Source of the DNA: a virus
Direction: 5' to 3' (one strand)
DNA length: 34,797 nucleotides
IMG/VR virus record: IMGVR_UViG_3300044625_001881
Span: 1-34,797 of that record
Every line of letters begins with the position of its first letter. The first letter of the stretch is position 1. Below, one piece after another: positions 21,398-29,882 of the stretch. A program made the position numbers and the translations under genes. The notes under the pieces are model-generated. The model did not search any database. It worked only from the letters and a program-made list of their open reading frames with translations, and was not told the DNA's origin.

Positions 21398-22588
21398 TTA
21401 GGTTGTTGATGTTTTAAGAACACCGATAGCACTTGGCGCTGGGAACGCAAAACCAACTCTTTCAACAACTTCAATTCCCTTTTGATGTGTTCCACCAAGG
21501 CCGGTCGCACCGAAGTATTCTTTGTACTCATTTACACTAACATCCTCACGTATTCCCATTACTGTAAATTGATTCCAGTCTGCATAAAATGCGCTCGCAG
21601 TGTTTGCAGCGCTTGTGGGGAATAATGAGTCAGGAACAACGTGCATAGGACGGCCGGTCGGTGTAAAATAAGAATTTCCTTCTAATGCTGTTAAGCCAAT
21701 AGAAGCCACTTCCATAGGACGAACCATGTCAAAAATAGGTCTTGAACCGCCGGTTTCTTTCATTAAAAATCCAAATACTGATTGAGGAACCACGAATGAA
21801 CCATTTGCACCAACGCCAGAATTGACTCCTAAGCGTAAATTCCACAAGTCAGTCCATGAGATTTCACCAAATGTATCTTTTCCAGAGTTATTTGCTCCAC
21901 CTTGGCGAACTGTAGTTGTTCCGGCGATTCCAGTTAAGCCTGTAAAGTTTGGAGTATTGCCATCACCGTTGAAAAATTGCTTGTCTTCTGTTTCAGCAAG
22001 AGCACGGCCTAGACCATTTATTACATAGTCTAAGAATGCTGGGGTTGCGTCCATTAATTGCTCTTCAGAAACAATCGCACCGGCCACAATTTTTTTAGCA
22101 GTAAGTTGAGTTGCCGTAAAAAAGTTCGTTGAATCTGTTAGTGTTAATCCTGAGCCCTCGGCAACGACGGCGCCTGTAAACGCTCCAGAGCTTACAAGAT
22201 TTTCAGTTTTGCCACGCATTGGGTAGATTTTTGCGAGTGCTCTAGCATAGCCAAAACGGTCGGCAAAATTCATGATTTCTTCAACCCAAAATTGAGGCAC
22301 CGCCGCTCCACCTTGTGAGCTTGTTCCGGTGTTGAAATTTGCTCTTGTAATATATTTTTCATTAGCTTTGCGAGCTATTTCATCTGCAGCACCTTCACGG
22401 CCTTTGTAAATTGCATTAATATAGTCAGCAATCAACCTTGCTTGTTCACGACGTGAGTCATGGTCTGCTTTAATGCTTACGAATCCCTTTTGCACGTTAT
22501 TAATTGGATTTGTGCTTCTTAATTTATCCGCAACCTTTCTATCTACAACTTCTTTAAATTGTTCCGGTGTTATAACTAAATTATCCAT
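21398..22588 (-). CDS. Major capsid protein, HK97 fold
   Basis: The 396-residue protein starts at ATG 22588. The N-terminal 80 residues are helical and charged (QFKEVVDRKVADKL, DHDSRREQARLIADYI), like the delta-domain or pro-region of HK97-type capsids, and are likely trimmed by the upstream protease. The body shows TSSQGGAAVPQFWVEEIM, ALAKIYPMRG, AGAIVSEEQLMDATPAFLDYVINGLGRALAETEDKQFFNGDG and a C-terminal FTVMGIREDVSVNEYKEYFG block, the usual HK97-capsid order. It follows the protease and precedes the connectors. The family call is firm. Confidence 0.88.
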   Translation of the reverse strand: MDNLVITPEQFKEVVDRKVADKLRSTNPINNVQKGFVSIKADHDSRREQARLIADYINAIYKGREGAADEIARKANEKYITRANFNTGTSSQGGAAVPQFWVEEIMNFADRFGYARALAKIYPMRGKTENLVSSGAFTGAVVAEGSGLTLTDSTNFFTATQLTAKKIVAGAIVSEEQLMDATPAFLDYVINGLGRALAETEDKQFFNGDGNTPNFTGLTGIAGTTTVRQGGANNSGKDTFGEISWTDLWNLRLGVNSGVGANGSFVVPQSVFGFLMKETGGSRPIFDMVRPMEVASIGLTALEGNSYFTPTGRPMHVVPDSLFPTSAANTASAFYADWNQFTVMGIREDVSVNEYKEYFGATGLGGTHQKGIEVVERVGFAFPAPSAIGVLKTSTT

Positions 22589-22613
22589 TTTTATTCCTTG
22601 TAAAAATTATGTT

Positions 22614-23957
22614 TTAAATTAAATTCAATAGTTCGTTTGTTGTTAGCCTTTTAAGCGGCTTGATATCTATAGAACGAGCTGAATCCATTGCGATTGCTTT
22701 GTTAATTGTTTTGTATCCTTCTTGTATCATCGACAATCCTTGTGAAATTTGTGATTGTGTTGATGCTGCTATTTTTTTTCCTACTCTTGTCTGTGGCGAC
22801 GTGAAACTTGCCGTGGTGGTAGTTTGTTCGGGCTGAGATGTTTCTGGCGCTTGTGGAGCATCTACGGCCGGTTGTTCAGGTACTGTAGTCGGTTCTACTT
22901 CTGGAATATTCCCGTTTAATGCTTCAATCAATGTTTCACCGGCTTCTAAAGCCATTAGTTCCGCTGCTTTAATTGCTTCCTCTTCGGTGATTCCCAGTTC
23001 GTCTCTAAGATATGTTATGGTAGCTTCTTTTAGAACCGGCAAAAAATTGTCGGTAATTGCTTGTGTTTGTTCTGGAGTCAACATCCTTGTGACCTTTGTT
23101 AATGATTTAAAAATAGATTTTAATTTGTATTCTATTGATTTTTTTATTAATGCCTCACGATTAGCCGGTATTGATACAATACTAAATTCAACTAATTCTG
23201 ATTTTGTATATATGGTAACCTTTTTACCGTCAATAACCTTTTCTTCGTATTCTAAAGGTATAATTCCAACCGAAACTGCCTTGACAAAACCGGCGGCGAT
23301 AAGGTCAGCAACTTCGCAAGCCTCGTCAGTAATTCTATGTAATTGTAAGGTCGCTTCTAAGTTTTCGCCATTCATAGCAAAACCTAGGCATTTGCCTATC
23401 GGCCAGTCGTCTGAATCATGCTGAGCCAACACTATTGGATTATTCAAGTACGAAGTATAGTCAATGCCACTTGGAACAATTATAGTTCCGTATCTGTCAA
23501 CTTCTGGAGTGCTTACAATAAAAGTATATATGTCACTCTCTTTATTGGCAGTTTGTTGCTCGTTATATTCGTGCTCACTATGCTCCTCGTATCCGTTCCG
23601 TTTTACAAGTTCGCTTTGTCTTTTAGTAATTTGCATTTTATATCCTTGTTTCTTTAAATTTTCAACTATATTTTTACTCCATGTAAAACCGGCATCTCCA
23701 CCCCAGAGTCCCCATGCCACTCGGCCGGCGGATGGATAACCATTTTCATCAGGTTCGAAACCCTCTGCTCGTTTGTCAACTTCATGCCTTGAAAAGTAAG
23801 AGTACATTCTTTTAACAATATCCAAACTCATAGGGTCGCCCCTTAATATTTGTCGTGCTCTTACTAGTCCTATTCGGGTGCCACCTTTGCGGCCTTCTTC
23901 TTTCCACTTGATAGCGCGCTCGGCTTCAACTTGCATTCCTTTTGTAGGTATGTACAT
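22614..23957 (-). CDS. Prohead protease with scaffold-like C-terminus
   Basis: The 447-residue protein has three parts. An N-terminal domain (about 1-105) has a distinct GYPSAGRVAWGLWGGDAGFTWS motif, which also occurs ahead of other phage proteases. A HK97-type prohead protease core follows with His180 in LAQHDSDDWPIGK, Ser229 in AVSVGIIP, and Glu257 in ELVEFSIVSIPAN, the expected catalytic His and Ser with an acidic residue. A helical and Pro/Thr/Gln-rich C-terminus (about 285-447) is probably the scaffold. It would cleave the capsid N-termini during maturation. Start is ATG 23957; an ATG eight codons in has no room for its AAAGG. Confidence 0.85.
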   Translation of the reverse strand: MYIPTKGMQVEAERAIKWKEEGRKGGTRIGLVRARQILRGDPMSLDIVKRMYSYFSRHEVDKRAEGFEPDENGYPSAGRVAWGLWGGDAGFTWSKNIVENLKKQGYKMQITKRQSELVKRNGYEEHSEHEYNEQQTANKESDIYTFIVSTPEVDRYGTIIVPSGIDYTSYLNNPIVLAQHDSDDWPIGKCLGFAMNGENLEATLQLHRITDEACEVADLIAAGFVKAVSVGIIPLEYEEKVIDGKKVTIYTKSELVEFSIVSIPANREALIKKSIEYKLKSIFKSLTKVTRMLTPEQTQAITDNFLPVLKEATITYLRDELGITEEEAIKAAELMALEAGETLIEALNGNIPEVEPTTVPEQPAVDAPQAPETSQPEQTTTTASFTSPQTRVGKKIAASTQSQISQGLSMIQEGYKTINKAIAMDSARSIDIKPLKRLTTNELLNLI

Positions 23958-23960
23958 AAA

Positions 23961-25970
23961 TTATCTTAGTGGAAATATTTGACATCTACAGTTTATAACA
24001 TTTTTAGGCGATAAGCCAGCGCCGAGCGGCCGTGTTGTTTTTTCACCACCAACTGTGAAGTATCCGTCTGCACCTTGTAATTGACCGTCGGCCGCTTGGT
24101 GTGATGGTCTTACACTACCGTCCCTCATTGACAACCATGCCATTTTTAAATTCTGGCTTTTATAAACAGAATATTGCATTCCCGAAGTGACATTTGATGC
24201 CGTTGTTTGGGCTATGGTATTTACTCTCGAATTACTTAGCGTGTCAAATTTAGACTTTAAAACTTGCTTAAGTTCTTCCTTAGAAGCGCCGGCATTATTA
24301 TTAATTGTAGACCGTAGCTCCTCAACAATTACTCCATAACTATCCGTAATTTTTGCGGAGGTTTCCTGAGTTAAAGTATTTATTTGAGTGGCAACTTCGC
24401 CCCCTAAATTTGCTTTGTTTATGCCTAGCTCTGTTACAATTAAATCAACCGCCCTGTTGCAAGATTCCTGAACACTTTGTTTAAATTCTAAAAAATCTGT
24501 TGGACTTACTTTTAAATCAATAAGCGCCAACTGATTATCGTCTATTTGTTTCACTACTTTTTTTTCTAAATCTTTTATAATTTTATTTACTATTTTACCA
24601 ATGCCGAGTTCGTTCTGCTTTGTTAAATTATCAAAATTACGCCAAAAAATATCCCTAGCTTCCGCAGTTGTTAAAGGGAATTTTTTTTGTTCAAGTGCAA
24701 AATTTGATTGTAAAGTATTTTGTAAATTTGGGCTCACTTCATTTTTTACTGGTAGCAAATTTGACAACGTATCTAATGGAACAAAACCATTGGAAATCAA
24801 AGGAACGTCACCGTCTTTTATAACATCATAACCACGCTCTTTACGTGCATCGTTAATAGTTTTAATTCCCCACTTTAATTCGAACTCCTCACGTTTCATT
24901 TCGGTTTCTTGGTTCACATAAACATAGGGTTCCGACTCAATTATAATGTCTTCTTCAAAGCGTCTAAAATGCCTTGTAAACTCTTCGGCTATATATAATG
25001 CTTCGGGGTCTATTGTGTTTTGCCTAAAAATTGCAAATTGTATTTCTGCCGTTGCTCTATTTTGATATTCACCTGTAAGCATACCCGATGGAACGCCAAA
25101 AATTTGACTAATTTGTGAACGGGATTCTTTTGATACGGCATCATAACTAATTCCCAAATCGCTAGACGGTGGCAACTGTAATCCAAGGCCGCTTCCTAAC
25201 AATGCACGTAATTTATAATCCGGCATTTCCTCATTCCATTGTGCTTTTAATTTTTCCCACACATCCGCATCAACTTGGTCTTGGTGAGTGGCAATTAATG
25301 GAGGAACGGCATTATTACTAAAAAACCTATGTAAAAACTCACTCACCTCAACATCAATATTAGCATAATCAAGAGCAGCCGTAACCAAACCAGTCCCAAA
25401 CACATTCATTCCAATTATTTCATCGGGCTTATAACTAGGATGCACTTTTGCAAGATGTATCACTTCATTCTCTGGGATAGTAATATTGCCATCATTTACA
25501 CTTTGGTAAATATATCCCTGAACAAAATTATCACCACCAAGTAAAACTCTTGTTCGTGTCGGGTTCAATACCCACATTTGGAGGGGTACTTCATAGCCGA
25601 GTGTCGGTGTCCATATAAAGCAATTACCATTAATCGATAGCCAATTTTCAATGAAAGTCCATAACTGGGAATGAGTAAAAAACGGGTTCGGGTTCTTTAT
25701 TAATTTATTTGTCCAATGGTCGTTGCTGAGCTCGTCCTTACTATATGCCTTCTCTTTATAGGCATTAAATTTAACCGAGCTTAGAGCATTTGCCCTTAAT
25801 TGCAAGCAAGCATAGACGGTCCCTCGCAATGACATTTGCAGTTCGTTTCCAGTTGGCAAACTAATTGTAGATTTATAGCCTACGCTCGAACTATATGGTT
25901 TTTGATTTCTTTTTGCCGTTGGCAGTATTGCATCGGCAATTTTTTCACGTATTTTATCAAGTCTGCTCAT
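23961..25970 (-). CDS. Portal protein fused to a MuF head-morphogenesis domain
   Basis: The 669-residue protein starts at ATG 25970, overlapping the terminase stop (ATGA). Residues about 1-400 are an HK97-family portal: LQLRANALSSVKFNAY, HSQLWTFIENWLSINGNCFIW, MWVLNPTRTRV, and SQIFGVPSGMLTGEYQNRATAE. A helical linker follows. The C-terminus (about 560-669) is a MuF/SPP1 gp7-like domain with MAWLSMRDGSVRPSHQAADGQ and an ending NVINCRCQIFPL, matching the His and Cys-Arg-Cys of that family. In most phages these are two adjacent genes. The fusion means one MuF domain per portal subunit, on the inside or rim of the head vertex. Confidence 0.85.
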   Translation of the reverse strand: MSRLDKIREKIADAILPTAKRNQKPYSSSVGYKSTISLPTGNELQMSLRGTVYACLQLRANALSSVKFNAYKEKAYSKDELSNDHWTNKLIKNPNPFFTHSQLWTFIENWLSINGNCFIWTPTLGYEVPLQMWVLNPTRTRVLLGGDNFVQGYIYQSVNDGNITIPENEVIHLAKVHPSYKPDEIIGMNVFGTGLVTAALDYANIDVEVSEFLHRFFSNNAVPPLIATHQDQVDADVWEKLKAQWNEEMPDYKLRALLGSGLGLQLPPSSDLGISYDAVSKESRSQISQIFGVPSGMLTGEYQNRATAEIQFAIFRQNTIDPEALYIAEEFTRHFRRFEEDIIIESEPYVYVNQETEMKREEFELKWGIKTINDARKERGYDVIKDGDVPLISNGFVPLDTLSNLLPVKNEVSPNLQNTLQSNFALEQKKFPLTTAEARDIFWRNFDNLTKQNELGIGKIVNKIIKDLEKKVVKQIDDNQLALIDLKVSPTDFLEFKQSVQESCNRAVDLIVTELGINKANLGGEVATQINTLTQETSAKITDSYGVIVEELRSTINNNAGASKEELKQVLKSKFDTLSNSRVNTIAQTTASNVTSGMQYSVYKSQNLKMAWLSMRDGSVRPSHQAADGQLQGADGYFTVGGEKTTRPLGAGLSPKNVINCRCQIFPLR

Positions 25971-27142
25971 ATCAAAATTTGGGGTGATTTACGAATTGCG
26001 GAAAATGCATGACCGATAGCGTCAATGAAATCGTCGTGCCTATCTTGTGGAGTCCCAGTAAAACTAAGTAATTCTTCAGTATATTCCGGAGCTAAGTGGC
26101 TAACATGGTAGACAAGCCCTTGCTCGTATCTTGCTTCCACAGGCTGGAACCGTGTAATTTTATCACGTGTTGAAACGATGCCAATAACATTCATTCTTGT
26201 ATTTCTTTTTAGTTCCTGAACCATGTATGCTTGAGCCTGATTTGCTTCCACGGCGACTACCTTCGCCTTCCATTTTTGTTCCATTGCTATTATTTCAGTA
26301 CCTATTTCGACAAAACTCCAACGGCCTCGTTTCGCTTCAACAACAACTATTTCATTCAAGGCTGTAATTCCAATTACAACTATAGCAGTATAATCAGCCG
26401 TTTCTTTTTGCGATATTGCTAAATCCACTCCAATATAGTGATTTAAACATTGTTTTTCGTTGCTAATTTTAATCCAGTCTCTTTTTATTTTAGCGGCATC
26501 CCTATCAACATATTCCGCAAGATACTCCTGAGCAAAAACAACTGACGGCAAAACTACTTTTTGACGCTCAATTTCATTATAAGAAATTTGACCGCCTTGG
26601 TATGTAGTGTAATGAAACGACTTCCAGTCATTATGTGTATTGCTTAAGTTATCTAAGTAATTAAAATAATTTTTTCCCTTTGGAGTAGAGAAGAAATATG
26701 CATCGCCCTCACTATCGCCAAGGGTTGCTGATATGGACTCTTCCCATGCCGGTTCGGCATTTATACAATGCGCAAACTCGTCGCCAATATATCTGTCGTA
26801 ATGATTGCCACGCAAAGCATCGGCACGCCAGATGCCACTCAAATCAAGAGTGGAACTATTTAATGTAATTTCTCCCCATTTGCATTCCGCTCCTAAAGGG
26901 GTGAAAAATCTTACGGCCTCTTTGTATCTATTTTTTAAATCCACATTCGCTGGAACAGTATAAAGAACACTTTTATTTTTTGACTCTAACATTTTTTCTA
27001 AAGCAAGTGCAAAGGCAAGATAAGATTTTCCGAAACGACGTCCGCACCTTATTACATTAAAGCGATTCCGCTGCTTCAAAATTTCCATCTGTTTTTGATG
27101 GGGTTTTATCACTATGTTCTGAACCATCGTTTCCATTTGCAT
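25967..27142 (-). CDS. terL: Terminase large subunit
   Basis: The 391-residue protein is the packaging motor. The ATPase half has Walker A CGRRFGKS (33-40), Walker B RYIGDEF with Asp121/Glu122, and a FFSTPKG coupling motif (150-156). The nuclease half has Asp240 in YIGVDLA, Glu299 in VAVEAN, and Asp370/Asp371/Asp374 in RHDDFIDA. The start is ATG 27142, giving an overlap of 86 bases with the small subunit in another frame; ATG at 27136 or 27127 are also possible. It is directly followed by the portal gene. The family call is firm; packaging type (cos or pac) cannot be read from sequence alone. Confidence 0.92.
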   Translation of the reverse strand: MQMETMVQNIVIKPHQKQMEILKQRNRFNVIRCGRRFGKSYLAFALALEKMLESKNKSVLYTVPANVDLKNRYKEAVRFFTPLGAECKWGEITLNSSTLDLSGIWRADALRGNHYDRYIGDEFAHCINAEPAWEESISATLGDSEGDAYFFSTPKGKNYFNYLDNLSNTHNDWKSFHYTTYQGGQISYNEIERQKVVLPSVVFAQEYLAEYVDRDAAKIKRDWIKISNEKQCLNHYIGVDLAISQKETADYTAIVVIGITALNEIVVVEAKRGRWSFVEIGTEIIAMEQKWKAKVVAVEANQAQAYMVQELKRNTRMNVIGIVSTRDKITRFQPVEARYEQGLVYHVSHLAPEYTEELLSFTGTPQDRHDDFIDAIGHAFSAIRKSPQILI

Positions 27143-27434
27143 CGCCCCAGATTATAACTTGTTTTACTTCTTGTTTTGCTTCTGTCTTTGGTGAATATAC
27201 ATACTTCATCAAAACATCAAAAGCCCTTGTCGAATCGTTATCTTTTCCATTTGCTGCTATTTTTGCTTGTCTTGTTACGATACCCTCTAACAAAGTTATG
27301 CCTCGTTCATTAGTTTGCGAAAACACTTCAGCAATGACTTCTTTTAAATCTGGAATTAATTTTGGCCTTCCATTTGGGTTGCCTGTTTGACCTTTCTTCC
27401 ATTTATGTTTTACTATGTTTTCAGGATTCGGCAT
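27057..27434 (-). CDS. Terminase small subunit-like (DUF5681 motif)
   Basis: The 125-residue protein carries the KKGQTGNPNGRPK motif (about 13-25) typical of the DUF5681 group that sits directly upstream of terminase large subunits, followed by a helical body (DLKEVIAEVFSQTNERGITLLEGIVTRQ) and an acidic C-terminus. It would bind phage DNA and present it to the large subunit. It overlaps the large subunit gene by 86 bases in another frame. Identification as the small subunit relies on the motif and the neighbour. Confidence 0.75.
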   Translation of the reverse strand: MPNPENIVKHKWKKGQTGNPNGRPKLIPDLKEVIAEVFSQTNERGITLLEGIVTRQAKIAANGKDNDSTRAFDVLMKYVYSPKTEAKQEVKQVIIWGDANGNDGSEHSDKTPSKTDGNFEAAESL

Positions 27435-27484
27435 TTTAATTGTTTAGATGGTTTTTACGCTGTATTTTCGTTGTTTTGGTATAT

Positions 27485-28300
27485 TCACCCAGCCTTTTCC
27501 GTTTCGTTGCTTACAAAGGCTTTTAGAGGGTAAAAAATAAGTGAATTACGGTATCCTCTTTCACTATTTGTTTTTATTGGTGTCACGCCATGTATATTCA
27601 TCCACGCTGGGTATACTAGCATGCTATTGTCGCATTGGTCAATAGTTATTCCATAATCTGGTATATTCAAGTCGCCACCGGTTGCATCGTTTCGTTTCGT
27701 TATTATTACATTTACTGCTCCAATGATATTACCGGCATCACGATGGTAATCAGCATTAATATTATAATTAGAAATACTTGATGTAAACAAGTTTCCGAAC
27801 CGCCACTTTTTATCTACATTTTTAAATAATTCAACTTGTTTTGCATACTGAGCCGGCATTAATTCTCTTATAATGTTTTCCGATTCTATAGCTAGCATCC
27901 ACATCGCTTTTATAAAAGTTGCCGCCGATGGTACGAGATGCACGCTGCTTCTGGATGGATAAGGTCGCCTCATGTGAGGTTTCGGGGGTACTGAACCGAT
28001 TATAGTGCTAAATTGAGTTACTAGGTTTTTACCGGCTTTTAACCTGTTTAATTTATCTTGTTTATTACCTTGGGGACCCCGACTCATTTCTTGCTTTGGA
28101 ACGTTTTTAGATAATAATTCGGCATTGGCTATGTCCGCAAGTTTGCAAGCCCTGTCATTCATTTTTTTTAAATAAAAACCAACGGGGGTTCCTTCCTCGT
28201 TATAAAAAATACAATCTTCTAATATGTTTGGGACTATATTGCCACATTTATCACCAATTTTAACAATATGTTCTTTTTTTTGCAAAAGTAATTTTTTCAT
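27485..28300 (-). CDS. TET/JBP-like 2-oxoglutarate/Fe(II) dioxygenase
   Basis: The 271-residue protein has the motifs of a double-stranded beta-helix dioxygenase: an iron-binding His186-x-Asp188 in DYHRDAGN, the distal His237 in NIHGVTPI, and Arg251 in YRNSLIFY for 2-oxoglutarate. The strands between them (GAVNVIITKRNDATGGDLNIPDYGITI) match the phage branch of the TET/JBP family, with the 'H-R-D-x-x-N' and 'G-G-x-L-x-(I/L)-P-x-Y-G' pattern. TET/JBP enzymes hydroxylate the methyl group of 5-methylcytosine or thymine within DNA. Its ATG overlaps the kinase stop (ATGA), with a ParB-like gene upstream and the terminase downstream, a neighbourhood reported for DNA base hypermodification in phages. 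A different substrate cannot be excluded. Confidence 0.75.
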   Translation of the reverse strand: MKKLLLQKKEHIVKIGDKCGNIVPNILEDCIFYNEEGTPVGFYLKKMNDRACKLADIANAELLSKNVPKQEMSRGPQGNKQDKLNRLKAGKNLVTQFSTIIGSVPPKPHMRRPYPSRSSVHLVPSAATFIKAMWMLAIESENIIRELMPAQYAKQVELFKNVDKKWRFGNLFTSSISNYNINADYHRDAGNIIGAVNVIITKRNDATGGDLNIPDYGITIDQCDNSMLVYPAWMNIHGVTPIKTNSERGYRNSLIFYPLKAFVSNETEKAG

Positions 28301-28803
28301 GATTGTTTACTGCATAAATTATAAGCAATATTCCAAAATTCACTTTTCACATCCTCAAGGCTTTTATTATTATCAATGACAATGCGTTGAGCAATTCCCT
28401 TCAAATTTTTCATAAGATTAAGATGGTTTTTTAAATTTTCTATATATGTTTTTGGATTAATTATGCCACCTCGTTTCGAAATTCTTTTAGCATTATTTTC
28501 AAAACTTGTTTTTAAATAAACGATAATTGGAACATGGCTTTTTTTAATTCTTAAAAAATCAACATATTTTGTATAATAAACACCAGCGATAATAATGTTT
28601 TTATCTGCATTTTCATTAATATAGTTAAAGACACTTTCTTTATCAATATTAGATATTGAATCCGCCCCGTTTATTTTTTTTCCTAAAATCCAAATATTAC
28701 TGCCAATATGCAATAAATATTCTTTTTTTTCCAATACCGGTAAATCAATAATAGAACTTTTACCTACGCCAAAATTCCCGCATAAAAAAATAGCAACGCT
28801 CAT
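28297..28803 (-). CDS. P-loop kinase, candidate hydroxymethyl-base DNA kinase
   Basis: The 168-residue protein has a Walker A motif GNFGVGKSS (9-17), a NGADSIS segment (45-51), a NIIIAGVYY strand acting as a Walker B-like element, and a lid region ENNAKRISKRGG. This is the nucleotide-kinase fold. Similar small P-loop kinases, with 'G-A-D-x-I/L', accompany phage base-oxidation genes and phosphorylate 5-hydroxymethyl groups in DNA before further substitution. It is translationally coupled to the TET/JBP-like gene (ATGA) and follows the ParB-like gene. A general nucleotide or polynucleotide kinase is the alternative; the coupling favours the base-modification role. Confidence 0.65.
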   Translation of the reverse strand: MSVAIFLCGNFGVGKSSIIDLPVLEKKEYLLHIGSNIWILGKKINGADSISNIDKESVFNYINENADKNIIIAGVYYTKYVDFLRIKKSHVPIIVYLKTSFENNAKRISKRGGIINPKTYIENLKNHLNLMKNLKGIAQRIVIDNNKSLEDVKSEFWNIAYNLCSKQS

Positions 28804-28830
28804 AATAATATTTTTTTAATTATATGAAAT

Positions 28831-29409
28831 TTATTTTTTTGTTTTTCGCAAGGCCTCCAAAACTAGGCCTCCAATATAAATTTCGTCTTCTCTTAGTATT
28901 TTTATTAATTCTTGCGCCTCGGAGTAGTCACCAAGTTCGAATTCAATTTGTATTGCTTTTTTTACCCCATTTGCCATTTCGTTAATTTCTTCATCTAGGT
29001 TCTCATCTTCTAGTATGCTGTAATCAATATCATCAATTTTGAAATTGGGTATATCCAAGCCCCAATCTGTTAATTCGAGGCTATCCCATTCATTTGCCAG
29101 CGCATCCCAATCCCAGTCGCCATAATTCACATTATCTTTGATTAAAAATTGTGTTTTTTGCTCCTCAGTCCAATCATCGGCTAATATTATAGGCAATTCT
29201 TTGAATCCAAGTTCCTTTGCAACTTTAAATCGCATATTTCCCCCTAGAACCACAAACTTATCGTCCTTATCTGTAAAAACGACTAAGGGTCTTTTTTGCA
29301 GCATTTCTGGAAAATCTTCTAAAGATTTTTTTAACGAATTATATTTGCTGTCCTTTAATATTCTAGGATTTTTTGGATTAGCCTTTATTCTTTCAATTTT
29401 AACTAACAT
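28831..29409 (-). CDS. ParB/Srx-domain protein of the modification cassette
   Basis: The 192-residue protein starts at ATG 29409 behind AAGGAG. The N-terminal domain shows the ParB/sulfiredoxin-like pattern: VKIERIKANPKNPRI, a LVVF strand, and LGGNMRFKVAKELGF (55-69), where the Gly-Gly-x-x-Arg matches the ParB 'G-x-x-R' phosphate-binding loop. It continues with TEEQKTQFLIKDNVNYGDWDWDAL and an acidic C-terminus without a methyltransferase domain. Free ParB-type proteins of this kind are neighbours of phage DNA modification genes and may guide or nick DNA using nucleotide hydrolysis. Here it heads a run of kinase, dioxygenase and terminase, so a role in DNA modification is likely but inferred. 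Confidence 0.7.
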   Translation of the reverse strand: MLVKIERIKANPKNPRILKDSKYNSLKKSLEDFPEMLQKRPLVVFTDKDDKFVVLGGNMRFKVAKELGFKELPIILADDWTEEQKTQFLIKDNVNYGDWDWDALANEWDSLELTDWGLDIPNFKIDDIDYSILEDENLDEEINEMANGVKKAIQIEFELGDYSEAQELIKILREDEIYIGGLVLEALRKTKK

Positions 29410-29423
29410 TCTTTACTCCTTTT

Positions 29424-29882
29424 TTATTTATTTGTCATGCCGGCAATAATTCCCAAAATAGCACCGATTCCAAAACTGCCAACGAAATATCCATAATTAT
29501 TATTATTACTTTGTTCGGGAACTGTTATTGTCTTAATCATAATAGAATCTGATTTTGGCCTGTACATTAGTCCAAAATTACCTAAATTATTCGCATAATT
29601 AAAAGATAAATTAATGGTATCTCCACTAGGTACAAAAATTGTATCCGAATGAACAATAAAAGCAGTATCTCCACAAGGAATATGTACTGAATCAAAATAA
29701 ATTTTATCTTGGTATTTAATTTCCACTTGTTTTACTTTTACAGTATCAATTCTATATGTAGGGTATGGAATTACTTTGTATTCTGTAATTGTTGGATTAA
29801 CCGGCAAATCTTGGCAGCCCTTTCCAATAAAAAAAGTGCTGACTACAATTATAAAAATTGCAAAATATATCATTTTATCCAT
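29424..29882 (-). CDS. Membrane-anchored protein, possible spanin-like
   Basis: The 152-residue protein has an N-terminal hydrophobic segment (MIYFAIFIIVVSTFFIG) followed by KGCQD, then an extended beta-rich, Thr/Asp-rich region with paired strands (DTVKVKQVEIKYQDKIYFDSV, SGDTINLSF), and a second hydrophobic segment near the C-terminus (YFVGSFGIGAILGIIAGM). The Cys after the first helix could be a lipidation site or part of a membrane anchor. A periplasm-spanning protein with two anchors is the form of a single-component spanin, but the extended region is not a clear coiled coil. No sequence family was recognised. It lies between the metallophosphoesterase and the ParB-like gene. Confidence 0.5.
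   Translation of the reverse strand: MDKMIYFAIFIIVVSTFFIGKGCQDLPVNPTITEYKVIPYPTYRIDTVKVKQVEIKYQDKIYFDSVHIPCGDTAFIVHSDTIFVPSGDTINLSFNYANNLGNFGLMYRPKSDSIMIKTITVPEQSNNNNYGYFVGSFGIGAILGIIAGMTNK

Noticed and set aside
22987-23739. Three overlapping plus-strand open frames opposite the protease gene
   Set aside because: They mirror the protease coding sequence, show no domain or start context, and oppose the operon direction.
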